DNA of 50,420 nt from contig MWOS01000113.1 in assembly GCA_002026165.1 (NCBI GenBank), forward strand, positions 130 through 50,549, given 5' to 3'. This document shows, in pieces, positions 38,033 to 47,693 of the stretch. A program made the position numbers and the translations under genes. Each line of letters opens with the position of its first letter. Within the stretch, counting starts at the first letter, position 1. This stretch comes from Prochlorococcus sp. HOT208_60m_813G15 (GTDB lineage: Bacteria > Cyanobacteriota > Cyanobacteriia > PCC-6307 > Cyanobiaceae). The notes beneath the pieces are model-generated. The model was not told the DNA's origin, made no database searches, and saw only the letters and a program-made list of their open reading frames with translations.

Positions 38033-39500
38033 TTGATAATGAAACTTAGAATAGTAGCAATAATACTATTAATATCTTTATTACTTTTTTTTGGTTTTAA
38101 AAAAGTTTCTGCAAATAAAGATAAGGAGCAAAGTGCAAATATTGAGCAACTAAATATCTTAAAATATATACCTGAAAACAATAAATTATTATTTATTTCA
38201 AATTTAGATAGTTTTAATATTGTCAAAAATAATAAAAAAGATAAAAATCCAACAAATCAAGATAAATTTGTTTTAATAAAGGACGCTATATTAGATTACT
38301 TAGGTATAGATCTAGGCAACAATAAATTAGAAGATATTTATAATAATGAACTCATAATCTCAACGTTTGAAAATAGTAAAAAGCTTAAAGATGATATTTT
38401 GATTGTTTTTAAAATTAAGCCAGAAAAAACAATAGATGATTTATTAAATTTGAGTAATAAAATTGATCAGATTGATGAAATAATTTCAATTAATAGAGAA
38501 AATAAAATAAATTTCCTTAACAGCATATACCGAACCAAAGATAATTATGTAATTGCTTCATCCGATAAAAAATTGATCAAAAATAGTATTAACTCTAGTA
38601 ATGATTCTAAAGAAAAAAAATTTCAATATGAGAGGGAACTTCTTGGACTCAAAAACCAAAAAAATATCTTATTAACAAGGAAATTTGAGGAAAGTATATT
38701 TTTTGATAAAGAAATTTTTAATAATAATGATGAGGATATTGTAGCTACAACATTTGACTTAAAAAATAAACATTTAATTCTAAAATCATATTTACTAAAT
38801 CATAAAAAAAATATTGATATTCTCGCTTATGATAAGTTTATAAATATAGAAAATACGAATAAAGATAATCCCCAAGTTTCAATTTTTACTGAAATTAAAA
38901 ATTTTGAAAAATATCTAAAACCTTTTATAAATAATTTTGAACTAAGTTTTTTTTGAAGATTTTAACCAAAATACAAATCAAAACATTTTAATTCTCAATT
39001 CAAAAAAAGATTGGCTTTTTGCATTTGAAAAAAATACTGAAAATCAATTTGATTTAAGTGCTTTGAAAAAACTAAAAGATTTCAATAAATATACTTTGAA
39101 ACAAAATGAAGATATTTACTCAATATATTCCAAAGATATTCTTGAAGAAAAAAACGATGCAATAAAACAATTAACTTTTAAAAATATTTATTCAATAGAA
39201 TCAGGAGGTTTGCAATTCATAAGTAATTTTTTAATAGATAGTAAAAAACTAGAAACAATCTCAAAAAAATTTTTCAACCTAAAAAGTTATAAAGATAAAT
39301 CTACTTTTCTTTATGCAAAAGTTGATATCAAAGATGAAAATTCCAATAAAATTAGATATTTACCTGATTTGGAAGATCTTAAGTTTCTCATTAGTAATAT
39401 TTTAAAAATATCAAATGAAGAATATCAAGAAATCATAAGTCAATCTATTCCAGAAAAAAATCCAATTCTTTATACAGAAACAAGTTTAAAAATACCTTAA
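38033..39500 (+). pseudogene. DUF3352-like membrane-anchored protein, interrupted by a frameshift
   Basis: The N-terminal frame (38033-38956, 307 codons) begins with one membrane helix (about 6-22) and then a long Lys/Asn-rich body with PENNKLLFISNLDSF, which resembles the cyanobacterial DUF3352 family. It stops directly after a run of eight T (38947-38954). Removing one T restores an open frame through EDFNQNTNQN and KKDWLFAFEK into the frame ending at 39500, giving a protein of about 488 residues. The second frame has no independent start before TTG 39063. ATG 38039 is a plausible start two codons downstream of TTG 38033. Function is unknown; call rests mainly on the homopolymer and the frame continuity. 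Confidence 0.8.
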
Positions 39501-39624
39501 TAAAGTTATTCAAATAAGCTTCAACGACAATCATTAGAAATTTTTTTGAAGTTAAGAACTTGTGGTTAATTAAAAATTATTTGACTATCTTTAATCTATA
39601 GGTATTTGATATTGAATTAAGCAA

Positions 39625-40770
39625 TTGGACAATAAAAAACTAATTTTAAAACCAGGATTAGAGGGTGTCCCAGTTACTAATTCATCTATCTGTGATATTG
39701 ACGGGAACAAAGGTAAATTATTGTACAGAGGCTACTCCATTGAGGAACTATCCAAAAAAAGCAGTTTTTTAGAAACTGCTTACCTTTTAATTTGGGGTGA
39801 ATTGCCCACTGCTATTCAACTTAGAGATTTTGAACAAGAAGTTCAGATGCATCGAAGGTTAAGTTTTAGAGTCAGAGATATGATGAAATGTTTCCCTGCG
39901 ACAGGTCATCCTATGGATGCTCTTCAGTCTAGTGCGGCTTCTTTGGGGCTCTTCTATTCGCGTAGAGCAATAGATGATCCTAATTACATCTACAACGCAG
40001 TCATAAGACTAATAGCAAAAATACCAACAATGATTGCTGCGTTTCAACTCATTAGAAAAGGACAAGACCCAATTCAACCTAGAGATGATTTGACTTACTC
40101 ATCCAATTTTCTTTACATGCTGACTGAAAAAGAACAAGATCCCATAGCTGCAAAAGTTTTTGATAGGTGTTTAATTCTACATGCCGAACATAGTTTAAAC
40201 GCAAGTACATTTAGCGCTAGAGTGACTGCAAGTACTCTTACAGACCCATATGCTGTCATCGCCTCTGCGGTAGGAACCCTAGCTGGCCCACTTCATGGAG
40301 GAGCGAATGAGGATGTGATTGCAATGTTAGAAGAGATTAAAACCCCAGAAAATGCTGGTTCTTTTTTAGATAATGCAATTAAAAATAAAAGTAAGATAAT
40401 GGGCTTCGGTCATAGAGAATATAAAGTTAAAGATCCAAGAGCAATAATTCTTCAAAAACTGGCAGAAGAGCTTTTTATTAGATTTGGAGCAGATAAAATG
40501 TATGAAGTTGCTAAATCACTTGAGGCAGAGGCAATTCCAAGACTTGGACCTAAGGGTATATTTCCTAACGTGGATTTTTATTCTGGTCTTGTTTATAGAA
40601 AACTTGGTATTCCTCGTGATTTATTTACTCCAATTTTTGCCATATCTAGAGTGGCTGGTTGGTTAGCTCATTGGAGAGAGCAACTTGGAGCAAATAGAAT
40701 TTTCAGACCATCGCAAATCTATACAGGTTCAGCACCAAGAAGTTGGATCAGTTTAGAAAATAGAGAATAA
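39625..40770 (+). CDS. gltA: Citrate synthase
   Basis: Condenses oxaloacetate and acetyl-CoA, feeding 2-oxoglutarate synthesis in the incomplete TCA cycle of this lineage. The 381-residue protein has the GLEGVPVTNSSICDIDGNKG start, GYSIEELS, then the catalytic His of HAEHSLNAST, GPLHGGANEDV, and GFGHREYKVKDPRA. The usual active-site Asp lies in the FYSGLVYRKLGIP segment region. It starts with TTG at 39625; the second residue onward fits the family N-terminus. ndhA follows after 75 bases. Confidence 0.96.
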   Translation: MDNKKLILKPGLEGVPVTNSSICDIDGNKGKLLYRGYSIEELSKKSSFLETAYLLIWGELPTAIQLRDFEQEVQMHRRLSFRVRDMMKCFPATGHPMDALQSSAASLGLFYSRRAIDDPNYIYNAVIRLIAKIPTMIAAFQLIRKGQDPIQPRDDLTYSSNFLYMLTEKEQDPIAAKVFDRCLILHAEHSLNASTFSARVTASTLTDPYAVIASAVGTLAGPLHGGANEDVIAMLEEIKTPENAGSFLDNAIKNKSKIMGFGHREYKVKDPRAIILQKLAEELFIRFGADKMYEVAKSLEAEAIPRLGPKGIFPNVDFYSGLVYRKLGIPRDLFTPIFAISRVAGWLAHWREQLGANRIFRPSQIYTGSAPRSWISLENRE

Positions 40771-40845
40771 TATTTGCAGCTTTTCATAAAAAACACACAT
40801 ATTGTTTCTGAAGAGTTAATCTAGTAAGTAAATAACATAAAAATT

Positions 40846-41964
40846 TTGGAATACGGATTAGATCTTGAATATAGTTTTAATGAATTCTTAAAAGGTTTTG
40901 GCCTTTCCAGCGAAATCGCTCATATAATCTGGCTCCCTCTACCCATGCTTTTGGTTTTGGTAGCTGCAGTTGTTGGTGTTTTAGTAACAGTTTGGCTTGA
41001 AAGAAAAATATCTGCTGCTGCTCAACAAAGAATAGGTCCCGAATATGCAGGAGCGCTTGGCGTCCTCCAACCAATTGCAGATGGTCTTAAGTTACTTGTC
41101 AAAGAAGATATTATTCCTTCTAAAGCGGATGGAATTCTCTTCACTGCAGGACCTATATTAGTTCTTATCCCAGTTATTCTTTCCTGGCTAATTGTTCCTT
41201 TTGGACAAAATCTTTTAATAAGTAACGTTGGTATTGGAATATTCCTATGGATAGCTTTAAGCAGTATTCAACCTATTGGTCTTCTTATGAGCGGATATGC
41301 CTCAAATAATAAGTATTCTTTATTAGGAGGTTTAAGAGCAGCAGCTCAATCAATAAGTTATGAAATTCCTTTGGCTTTATCTGTACTGGCTATAGTACTA
41401 ATGACAAATTCTCTAAGTACTATTGACATTGTCAACCAACAAAGTGGTGCAGGAATCCTAACTTGGAATATATGGAGACAACCAGTTGGTTTTATAGTTT
41501 TTTGGATTTGTGCTCTTGCAGAATGTGAGAGACTTCCATTTGACTTACCCGAAGCTGAAGAAGAATTAGTTGCAGGATATCAAACTGAATATGCAGGGAT
41601 GAAATTTGCATTGTTCTATCTTGGTAGTTACATTAATCTAATCCTTTCAGCTTTATTGGTATCAATACTTTATTTAGGCGGATGGGGTTTTCCTATTCCA
41701 GTTGAATTAATAGCTAAGTTTTTAAACTTACCTATTAATGCACCCTTTATACAAGTTTTTACTGCATCAATAGGAATCGTTATGACTGTATTGAAAGCAT
41801 ATCTTTTAGTCTTCATTGCAATATTATTGCGTTGGACAACTCCTAGAGTAAGAATAGATCAGCTATTAGATCTAGGATGGAAGTTTCTTCTTCCAATTTC
41901 ACTTGCTAATCTTTTGATAACTGCAGGATTAAAACTTGCATTTCCACAATTCTTTGGTGGTTAA
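40846..41964 (+). CDS. ndhA: NAD(P)H-quinone oxidoreductase subunit 1
   Basis: A membrane subunit of NDH-1 that contacts the quinone tunnel (homologue of NuoH). The 372-residue protein has about eight membrane helices and the family motifs [19 protein letters not shown] (about 50-68), [18 protein letters not shown], and [27 protein letters not shown]. It starts with TTG 40846, ahead of [13 protein letters not shown]. First gene of an ndhA-ndhI-ndhG-ndhE-nadK-CYTH run on the plus strand. Confidence 0.97.
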   Translation: MEYGLDLEYSFNEFLKGFGLSSEIAHIIWLPLPMLLVLVAAVVGVLVTVWLERKISAAAQQRIGPEYAGALGVLQPIADGLKLLVKEDIIPSKADGILFTAGPILVLIPVILSWLIVPFGQNLLISNVGIGIFLWIALSSIQPIGLLMSGYASNNKYSLLGGLRAAAQSISYEIPLALSVLAIVLMTNSLSTIDIVNQQSGAGILTWNIWRQPVGFIVFWICALAECERLPFDLPEAEEELVAGYQTEYAGMKFALFYLGSYINLILSALLVSILYLGGWGFPIPVELIAKFLNLPINAPFIQVFTASIGIVMTVLKAYLLVFIAILLRWTTPRVRIDQLLDLGWKFLLPISLANLLITAGLKLAFPQFFGG

Positions 41965-42032
41965 ACTTAAGTAAAAATACTTAAATTTAAAATTAATCCA
42001 CTAAAATAAAACAAATAAGTAAATTCTTCAAA

Positions 42033-42659
42033 ATGAAAAATTTCCTTCAACAAATAAATAGCTATATCAAAGAAGCATTTAATGCTGGCAAATATCTATA
42101 TAATGGCTTATCAGTAACTTTTGATCATCTTCGAAGAAGACCTGTTACGGTCCAATATCCATATGAAAAATTAATACCTTCAGAAAGATATAGAGGAAGA
42201 ATACATTATGAATTCGATAAATGTATTGCTTGTGAAGTTTGCGTGAGAGTATGCCCAATAAACTTACCAGTGGTTGATTGGGTAATGAATAAAGAAACCA
42301 AAAAAAAGGAGCTTAGAAACTATTCTATTGACTTTGGAGTTTGTATATTTTGCGGAAATTGTGTTGAATATTGTCCAACTAATTGTTTGTCAATGACAGA
42401 GGAATATGAATTAGCTACTTTTGACAGACACAACCTAAATTTTGATAATGTTGCACTTGGTAGACTGCCCACAAATGTCACAACTGATCCTTCAGTTAAA
42501 CCTTTAAGGGAACTTGCCTACCTTCCTAAAGGTATTATGGACCCTCATGAAATCCCATCTTCAGATACTAGAGTTGGTAAATTACCTGAGGAAGTTTATG
42601 ATTGGATGAGACCAGAATCCAATGAAAAAAAAGATAAAGTTTCTAAACCAAACAATTAA
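42033..42659 (+). CDS. ndhI: NAD(P)H-quinone oxidoreductase subunit I
   Basis: Carries two [4Fe-4S] clusters that pass electrons toward the quinone site. The 208-residue protein has both ferredoxin motifs: Cys64, 67, 70 and 74 ([12 protein letters not shown]) and Cys104, 107, 110 and 114 ([12 protein letters not shown]). The N-terminal [23 protein letters not shown] segment is typical of the cyanobacterial and plastid form. The Lys-rich tail follows YDWMRPE. It lies between ndhA and ndhG (3-base gap), as in other cyanobacteria. Confidence 0.98.
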   Translation: MKNFLQQINSYIKEAFNAGKYLYNGLSVTFDHLRRRPVTVQYPYEKLIPSERYRGRIHYEFDKCIACEVCVRVCPINLPVVDWVMNKETKKKELRNYSIDFGVCIFCGNCVEYCPTNCLSMTEEYELATFDRHNLNFDNVALGRLPTNVTTDPSVKPLRELAYLPKGIMDPHEIPSSDTRVGKLPEEVYDWMRPESNEKKDKVSKPNN

Positions 42660-42662
42660 TTT

Positions 42663-43262
42663 ATGAACATTGCAATAACAACTCAACTTATTTGTTTTAC
42701 GATTTTATCTTTAGTTATCCTTGTTGGAGCACTCGGTATTGTATTGCTCGAAAATATAGTTTATTCAGCCTTTCTTCTAGGAGGGGTTTTCATGAGTGTA
42801 GCAGGATTATATCTTCTTTTAAATGCAAGTTTTGTTGCTGCAGCACAAGTTTTAGTTTATGTGGGTGCAGTGAATGTATTAATAATCTTCGCAATAATGC
42901 TAGTCAATAAAAAAGAAGATTTAAAGCCGATCAATGATATTAAATCTAGAAGAATAATATCAACATCAATATGTTTAACCCTGCTAAGCCTTTTAATAAG
43001 AGTTGACTTGACCAATGTATGGAGCCTATCAAGTCCTCAAAACTCTATAGGAGAAGAATCTACTTTCAGAATTGGTGAACATCTATTTAGTGATTATTTA
43101 CTCCCATTTGAAGTAGCATCAGTTTTACTTTTAATGGCAATGATAGGAGCTATTGTTTTAGCTAGAAGAGATGTAATGAGCAAGGATATTTCAACTGGAT
43201 TACCTGTTGATCAAGAGTTAATTGAAAAATCATCAGAACCATTACTTACTAATAAAAATTAA
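42663..43262 (+). CDS. ndhG: NAD(P)H-quinone oxidoreductase subunit 6
   Basis: A membrane subunit of NDH-1 (homologue of NuoJ). The 199-residue protein has five hydrophobic helices, including the conserved LLLNASFVAAAQVLVYVGAVNVL (split across the helix 3 region) and a last helix with FEVASVLLLMAMIGAIVLARRD. The final 25 residues are polar. It starts with ATG 3 bases after ndhI and is followed by ndhE after 15 bases. Confidence 0.96.
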   Translation: MNIAITTQLICFTILSLVILVGALGIVLLENIVYSAFLLGGVFMSVAGLYLLLNASFVAAAQVLVYVGAVNVLIIFAIMLVNKKEDLKPINDIKSRRIISTSICLTLLSLLIRVDLTNVWSLSSPQNSIGEESTFRIGEHLFSDYLLPFEVASVLLLMAMIGAIVLARRDVMSKDISTGLPVDQELIEKSSEPLLTNKN

Positions 43263-43277
43263 CCTTTCACCTTTCTT

Positions 43278-43601
43278 ATGATGAGTTTACAATCAATTCC
43301 TATCCAAGCATATTTAATAGTATCTTCAGCACTATTCTGTATTGGGATTTGGGGATTATTAAATAGCCGAAATGCTGTAAGAGTTCTTATGAGCATTGAG
43401 TTAATGCTTAATGCAGTAAATATAAACTTAATGGCGTTTTCTTCTTATATAGATAATAATTTAATTCAAGGACAAGTATTTACAATTTTTGTGATTACTG
43501 TTGCTGCCGCGGAAGCAGCAGTTGGATTAGCTATCTTATTATCTCTTTATAGGAATAGGGTGACTGTAGATATGGAAAGTTTTAATTTATTAAAATGGTA
43601 A
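43278..43601 (+). CDS. ndhE: NAD(P)H-quinone oxidoreductase subunit 4L
   Basis: A small membrane subunit of NDH-1 (homologue of NuoK) of 107 residues with three helices. The middle helix contains the conserved ELMLNAVNINLMAFS with Glu, and the third has VITVAAAEAAVGLAILLSLYR with the second functional Glu, both used in proton transfer in complex I. Two ATG codons in tandem open the gene; the choice does not affect the call. Confidence 0.97.
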   Translation: MMSLQSIPIQAYLIVSSALFCIGIWGLLNSRNAVRVLMSIELMLNAVNINLMAFSSYIDNNLIQGQVFTIFVITVAAAEAAVGLAILLSLYRNRVTVDMESFNLLKW

Positions 43602-43610
43602 AACCATTAA

Positions 43611-44522
43611 ATGAAACTTTCATTAGTGCTTATTGTATATCGTTCAGATAGTTCTATAGCTCAAGAGGCTTCTAAATTCTGTGAAGAAGTCCTCAAAGCT
43701 AAAAATATAAAATCAAAGATAATTGAAAGTGATTTTTATAATGACGAAATTAAAAAATACTTTTGTAATCTAGAATTACAACCCAATATTGGTATAGTGC
43801 TTGGTGGAGATGGAACCTTCCTTAAATGTGCAAATGCTTTAGCTGATTATGACATTCCTTTGTTGAGCATTAATATTGGTGGTAATTTGGGTTTCCTTAC
43901 TCAAGAAAAAGATTTTTTGTTTGACAAATCTTTTATCGAAATCCTCGAAAACGAAGAATATAAAATTGACTTTCGTAATAGATTAAACTGTAATGTTTGT
44001 ATTAATGAAACAAGTTCTGAGAAAAAGATTATAAAAAGCTACGATGCCTTAAATGATTTTTATTTTAAATCTGTTGAAGAAGACATTTCTCCAACCAACC
44101 AAATACAAATTGAAATAGATAACGAGAAGGTTAATGAATACAAAGGTGATGGATTAATCATATCTACATCTACTGGTTCAACAGCCTACTCAATGGCTGC
44201 AGGTGGGCCAATAGTGCACCCAAGTATAGATGCAATGATAATAAACCCTATATGCCCGATGAGTTTGGCTAGTAGACCAATAGTTATACCTAATACAAGT
44301 AAGGTAACCATTAAACCTGTACAAAAAAGTAAAAGTGAAATTAAATTATGGAGTGACGGTTCAAAATGTATGACTATTAAGGAAAATTATTTTTGTGAGA
44401 TCAAAAAAGGGCAATCACCCTGCAAAATAATAAAGTTTAAAAAAAGCACTAGTTACTATAATACCCTTATAAAAAAGCTAGATTGGAAAGGTGATTTATC
44501 TCAAAAAAATTTCAAAAATTAA
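43611..44522 (+). CDS. nadK: NAD kinase
   Basis: Phosphorylates NAD to NADP, the electron acceptor of photosynthesis. The 303-residue protein has the GGDGTF motif (65-70), then [40 protein letters not shown] (in two adjacent motifs) and [14 protein letters not shown]. The complete set of NadK signatures is present. It follows the ndhAIGE genes by 9 bases and ends exactly one base before the CYTH gene; NADP supply and NDH-1 are thus in one transcription unit. Confidence 0.96.
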   Translation: MKLSLVLIVYRSDSSIAQEASKFCEEVLKAKNIKSKIIESDFYNDEIKKYFCNLELQPNIGIVLGGDGTFLKCANALADYDIPLLSINIGGNLGFLTQEKDFLFDKSFIEILENEEYKIDFRNRLNCNVCINETSSEKKIIKSYDALNDFYFKSVEEDISPTNQIQIEIDNEKVNEYKGDGLIISTSTGSTAYSMAAGGPIVHPSIDAMIINPICPMSLASRPIVIPNTSKVTIKPVQKSKSEIKLWSDGSKCMTIKENYFCEIKKGQSPCKIIKFKKSTSYYNTLIKKLDWKGDLSQKNFKN

Positions 44523-44999
44523 ATGGCCTTAGAGATAGAAAGAAGATTTCTTATAAAAAATGATCATTGGAAAGAATACATAAAGAAAAAAATTTATATT
44601 GAACAAGGATATTTATCCAAAAGTTTAGATGGTTGGATTACTAGAGTAAGGCTTATAGAAAATAACTCTAAAATTACACTTAAAAAACATATCGAGGGCT
44701 TTACCAATTTTGAATTTGAATACTCCATTCCACGAAGCGATGCTGAAACAATAATGTCAAATCTTTCAAATACAATTAAAAAAGATAGATTCTTTTTAGA
44801 AATTGAAAAAAAATCTTGGATTATAGATTGCTTTAAAGAAAATAATTATCCACTTGAAATCGCAGAAATTGAACTCTCTAATGAAGAGGAGGATTTATTT
44901 CTTCCATCTTTCATTTCAAAAGAAATTACTGGGCTGACCCATTACGCCAATTTTAACCTCGCTAAAAATCCTTTCTCAGAGTGGGAAGAAGACTTTTAA
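44523..44999 (+). CDS. CYTH-domain (triphosphate tunnel) protein
   Basis: A small CYTH/TTM-type protein of 158 residues. The signature at the N-terminus is LEIERRFLI (3-11): ExExR with Arg where the family often has Lys. The tunnel strands include WITRVRLIENNSKITLKKHI and a final LEIAEIELSNEEEDLFLP. Such enzymes hydrolyse tripolyphosphate or nucleotide triphosphates; the substrate is not known here. It directly abuts nadK, an arrangement I recall in related cyanobacteria. Confidence 0.88.
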   Translation: MALEIERRFLIKNDHWKEYIKKKIYIEQGYLSKSLDGWITRVRLIENNSKITLKKHIEGFTNFEFEYSIPRSDAETIMSNLSNTIKKDRFFLEIEKKSWIIDCFKENNYPLEIAEIELSNEEEDLFLPSFISKEITGLTHYANFNLAKNPFSEWEEDF

Positions 45000-45085
45000 C
45001 AACTTCTAAAAGTCACTAGTCAAAGGAGCCACTCATCCTTTATATTTTCTTTATATTTAAGCAAAGTAATTTTTATTTTCTTCAT

Positions 45086-45274
45086 ATGTATGGTTTGTAC
45101 GACAAAGAAGGAATATTGAGATTTGTTGATTCGGACAAGGATGCATGTATTGCATATGCTGAACTTTTCGAATTAGGTTCTACAAATTATTGTCTAATGG
45201 ATTTGGCTAATGATAAAAAAAAAGTAAAGGATAATACTAATTTTGATCAGAGTCTGGGAGTGTACAACAATTAA
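45086..45274 (+). CDS. Small conserved-looking hypothetical protein
   Basis: I do not recognise this 62-residue protein. It is soluble, with two acidic stretches and a central cysteine-containing AYAELFELGSTNYCLMDLA. It has no signal peptide or membrane helix. The start MYGLYDKEGILRFVDSDK looks well-formed. Its last 38 bases overlap the convergent PedR-like gene, so one of the two ends may be wrong or both may be real in compressed form. Confidence 0.6.
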   Translation: MYGLYDKEGILRFVDSDKDACIAYAELFELGSTNYCLMDLANDKKKVKDNTNFDQSLGVYNN

Positions 45275-45515
45275 ATCCATCTCTACAAATCTTGCCATTG
45301 TCCATCGCCCAATTCAAAAGGGCTACTCTGTTTTTAGAACCAGTTTTTGTAAACATATTACTTACATGATTATCAACAGTTCTTTTACTAATAGTTAGTT
45401 TTACAGCAATTTCTTGATTTGTAAGTCCATCAGCTACGAGATCAATGATTTCCATCTCTCTTGCTGAGAGACCCATCATATCAATGTTGTTTACTTCTTC
45501 TTCAACCATTTGCAA
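45237..45515 (-). CDS. Small LuxR/GerE-type regulator (PedR-like)
   Basis: A 92-residue, receiver-less LuxR-type HTH protein. The domain (about 15-75) reads LSAREMEIIDLVADGLTNQEIA, with the recognition helix SKRTVDNHVSNMF (43-55). The C-terminal tail carries Cys77, Cys83 and Cys84 in a KICRDGFNCC segment. This fits the cyanobacterial PedR family, in which a C-terminal cysteine links activity to the thioredoxin/photosynthetic redox state; that is family knowledge. It is divergent from metF by 77 bases, with an imperfect palindrome between, and overlaps the convergent 62-residue gene by 38 bases. ATG at residue 3 is an alternative start. Confidence 0.8.
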   Translation of the reverse strand: MQMVEEEVNNIDMMGLSAREMEIIDLVADGLTNQEIAVKLTISKRTVDNHVSNMFTKTGSKNRVALLNWAMDNGKICRDGFNCCTLPDSDQN

Positions 45516-45562
45516 TTAAACAGTTCCTTTTTTATATTAATTAAGTTTAGCAATCTCAGTAC

Positions 45563-45577
45563 ACTTGTTAACCAAGT
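45563..45577. promoter_or_regulatory. Imperfect palindrome between PedR-like gene and metF
   Basis: ACTTG (45563-45567), TTAAC, then CAAGT (45573-45577) is a 15-base inverted repeat with a 5-base centre in the 77-base divergent spacer. Its half-sites and position about 16 bases before the metF start fit a repressor or autoregulatory operator, perhaps for the adjacent LuxR-type protein. It is a pattern match and not a shown site. Confidence 0.35.
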
Positions 45578-45592
45578 AGGAAACAAAAGCAA

Positions 45593-46483
45593 TTGAAATC
45601 AAAACTTCAGCAGACTTTAGAAAAACATTCTAAAGTCATAACGGCAGAATTAATGCCTCCCAGAGGTGGTAACCCCATAAGATCTATTAAGATAGCACAA
45701 CTTTTGAAAGATAAGGTACATGCTGTTAACATTACTGACGGAAGCAGGGCTGTAATGAGAATGTGTAGCTTGGCAATGTCCAAACTATTACTAGAAAATG
45801 AGATAGAACCAATAATGCAAATTTCTTGCAGAGATCGTAATAAAATTGCTTTACAATCAGACATTCTAGGCGCAAATGCTTTAGGAATTAAAAATATCTT
45901 ATGCATTACCGGTGACTCAGTAAAAGCTGGGGATCAACAAGATGCTAAAGCAGTTCACGAGTTTGAGTCAGTTAAATTACTCAAGCAAATTCAGGCCTTC
46001 AACAAAGGTGTTGATCCTACTTTCGGAGAACTATCCGATAACAAAACATTTATTTTTGCAGGTGCTGCAGCTGATCCTGGTTGCAGAAATCAAAGAAGTT
46101 TAGAAAATAGAATGAGAAAGAAAAAAGAAGCCGGAGCGCAATTTATACAAACTCAAATGGTTATGGAAAAAGAAAATTTGATAGAGTTTTGTGAAAAAAT
46201 TAGCAAACCTCTGGAAATTCCTGTAATTGCAGGTGTATTCCTATTAAAGTCTTACAAAAACGCACTCTTTATAAACAAATACGTCCCAGGTGCAAACATC
46301 CCTGAAAATATCTTAAATCGTCTTAAAGACGCTAAAGATCCTTTAGAAGAAGGTATTAAAATTGCAGCTGAACAAGCTCATGATTTTATTAATATCGCAA
46401 GTGGTGTTCATCTTATGGCCGTAAAGGCAGAGCATTTAATTCCTGAGATTATTAAAAAAGCTGATCTTAGTCTGGAATATTAA
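45593..46483 (+). CDS. metF: Methylenetetrahydrofolate reductase
   Basis: Reduces methylene-THF to methyl-THF, supplying the methyl group for methionine. The 296-residue protein is a TIM-barrel FAD enzyme: TAELMPPRGGNP near the N-terminus, then the VNITDGSRAVMRMCSLA, ALQSDILGANALGIKNILCITGD, and GAAADPGC segments. It begins with TTG 45593. Its 3' end overlaps the convergent NDP-sugar gene by 17 bases. Confidence 0.93.
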   Translation: MKSKLQQTLEKHSKVITAELMPPRGGNPIRSIKIAQLLKDKVHAVNITDGSRAVMRMCSLAMSKLLLENEIEPIMQISCRDRNKIALQSDILGANALGIKNILCITGDSVKAGDQQDAKAVHEFESVKLLKQIQAFNKGVDPTFGELSDNKTFIFAGAAADPGCRNQRSLENRMRKKKEAGAQFIQTQMVMEKENLIEFCEKISKPLEIPVIAGVFLLKSYKNALFINKYVPGANIPENILNRLKDAKDPLEEGIKIAAEQAHDFINIASGVHLMAVKAEHLIPEIIKKADLSLEY

Positions 46484-47645
46484 TTAAATCAGTACCTAAT
46501 AATTCTGCCATTGCCTTCTGCTGAGGGGATGGCTCAGTCATATCCGATCTTCTGGAATCTGTAATCAACCAATCCAGAGATGCATCTTGCAAATCAAAGT
46601 GATCTCCATTTTTACCCACACAGTATCGGCCAAATACTAATTTATCAACTAATCGAACACCTTTACCTATTTTGGAATAATCAAAAATAATTGAATTATC
46701 AATTGTTGCACCCTCACAAATACAACAACTTGGGCCAATCATCGTAGGTCCAATTATTGTTGCACCATCTTCAATTCTTGTCATTCCACCTATGTAAACT
46801 GGACCAGTAATATCAACTTTATCCCAATTAGCAGCAACATTTAATCCAGTAAAAACCCCTGGTTTAATTTCTTTGCCAGGTATCTCAACTTGTCTTACTT
46901 TACCTTGTAATACATTGCGAATAGCACTCCAATAATCTGGAACTTTTCCAATATCTACCCATTCGAAATCCATTGGAAGTGCAAAAAATGGTAAATTCAT
47001 TTCAACAAGTTTAGGGAAAAGATCAGCACCAATATCAAATTTTTCACCTGATGGTATGTAATTAAAAATTTCAGGTTCAAAAAGGTAAATACCTGTATTA
47101 ATAGAGTCTCCTAAAGCTTCATCAACAGATGGCTTTTCTTGAAATGCCTTTATCCGACCATTGATATCTGAGACTACTACGCCATAACTAGATACTTGAT
47201 CTCTAGTTACTTTTTTAGTAATTAAGCTTGCAATAGCTCCCTTTTCCTTATGTTTCTTAACTGCTTCAGTCAAATCCAAGTCAACCAAAGCATCGCCACA
47301 TAGCACAACAAAAGTTTCATCAAAGAAATTTTGGAAATCTTGAATTTTTTTTAATCCTCCTGCTGAACCTAAAGCATCTCCAATTAATTCCCCATCTTCA
47401 ATTCTTCCTTCGAAACTATATGCTATTTCTACACCGAATCTTTGACCATCACGAAAGTAATTTTCAATTTCCTCTGCAAGGTGAGAAACATTAACCATTA
47501 TTTCCTTAAAGCCATGCTCTTTTAAGAGCTCCAAAAGAAACTCCATTACAGGTTTTTGTAGAATAGGTATCATTGGTTTTGGAATGATATGAGTTATGGG
47601 CTGAACACGTGTACCTTTACCTGCTGCAAGTATCATTGCCTTCAT
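46467..47645 (-). CDS. NDP-sugar pyrophosphorylase (GDP-mannose pyrophosphorylase-like)
   Basis: A nucleotidyltransferase of 392 residues with a GT-A domain (1 to about 235: LAAGKGTRVQPIT signature at 6-18, the CGDALVD metal motif, and FEWVDIGKVPDYW) followed by a hexapeptide left-handed beta-helix (about 255-345; repeats around TRIEDGATIIGPTMIGPSC). The overall form fits cyanobacterial mannose-1-phosphate guanylyltransferase-type enzymes that feed cell-envelope glycans; glucose-type activity cannot be excluded from sequence. Convergent overlap with metF is 17 bases. scpA follows upstream on the same strand, 48 bases away. Confidence 0.85.
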   Translation of the reverse strand: MKAMILAAGKGTRVQPITHIIPKPMIPILQKPVMEFLLELLKEHGFKEIMVNVSHLAEEIENYFRDGQRFGVEIAYSFEGRIEDGELIGDALGSAGGLKKIQDFQNFFDETFVVLCGDALVDLDLTEAVKKHKEKGAIASLITKKVTRDQVSSYGVVVSDINGRIKAFQEKPSVDEALGDSINTGIYLFEPEIFNYIPSGEKFDIGADLFPKLVEMNLPFFALPMDFEWVDIGKVPDYWSAIRNVLQGKVRQVEIPGKEIKPGVFTGLNVAANWDKVDITGPVYIGGMTRIEDGATIIGPTMIGPSCCICEGATIDNSIIFDYSKIGKGVRLVDKLVFGRYCVGKNGDHFDLQDASLDWLITDSRRSDMTEPSPQQKAMAELLGTDLINIPD

Positions 47646-47693
47646 GAATTCAAAACCTCTTTTAAAAGATTATACGTTATTACTATTAAGCTC

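Noticed and set aside
39063-39500. Separate gene of 145 codons starting at TTG 39063
   Set aside because: The frame is open far upstream of the TTG and joins the previous frame after loss of one T, so it is the second half of the split gene.
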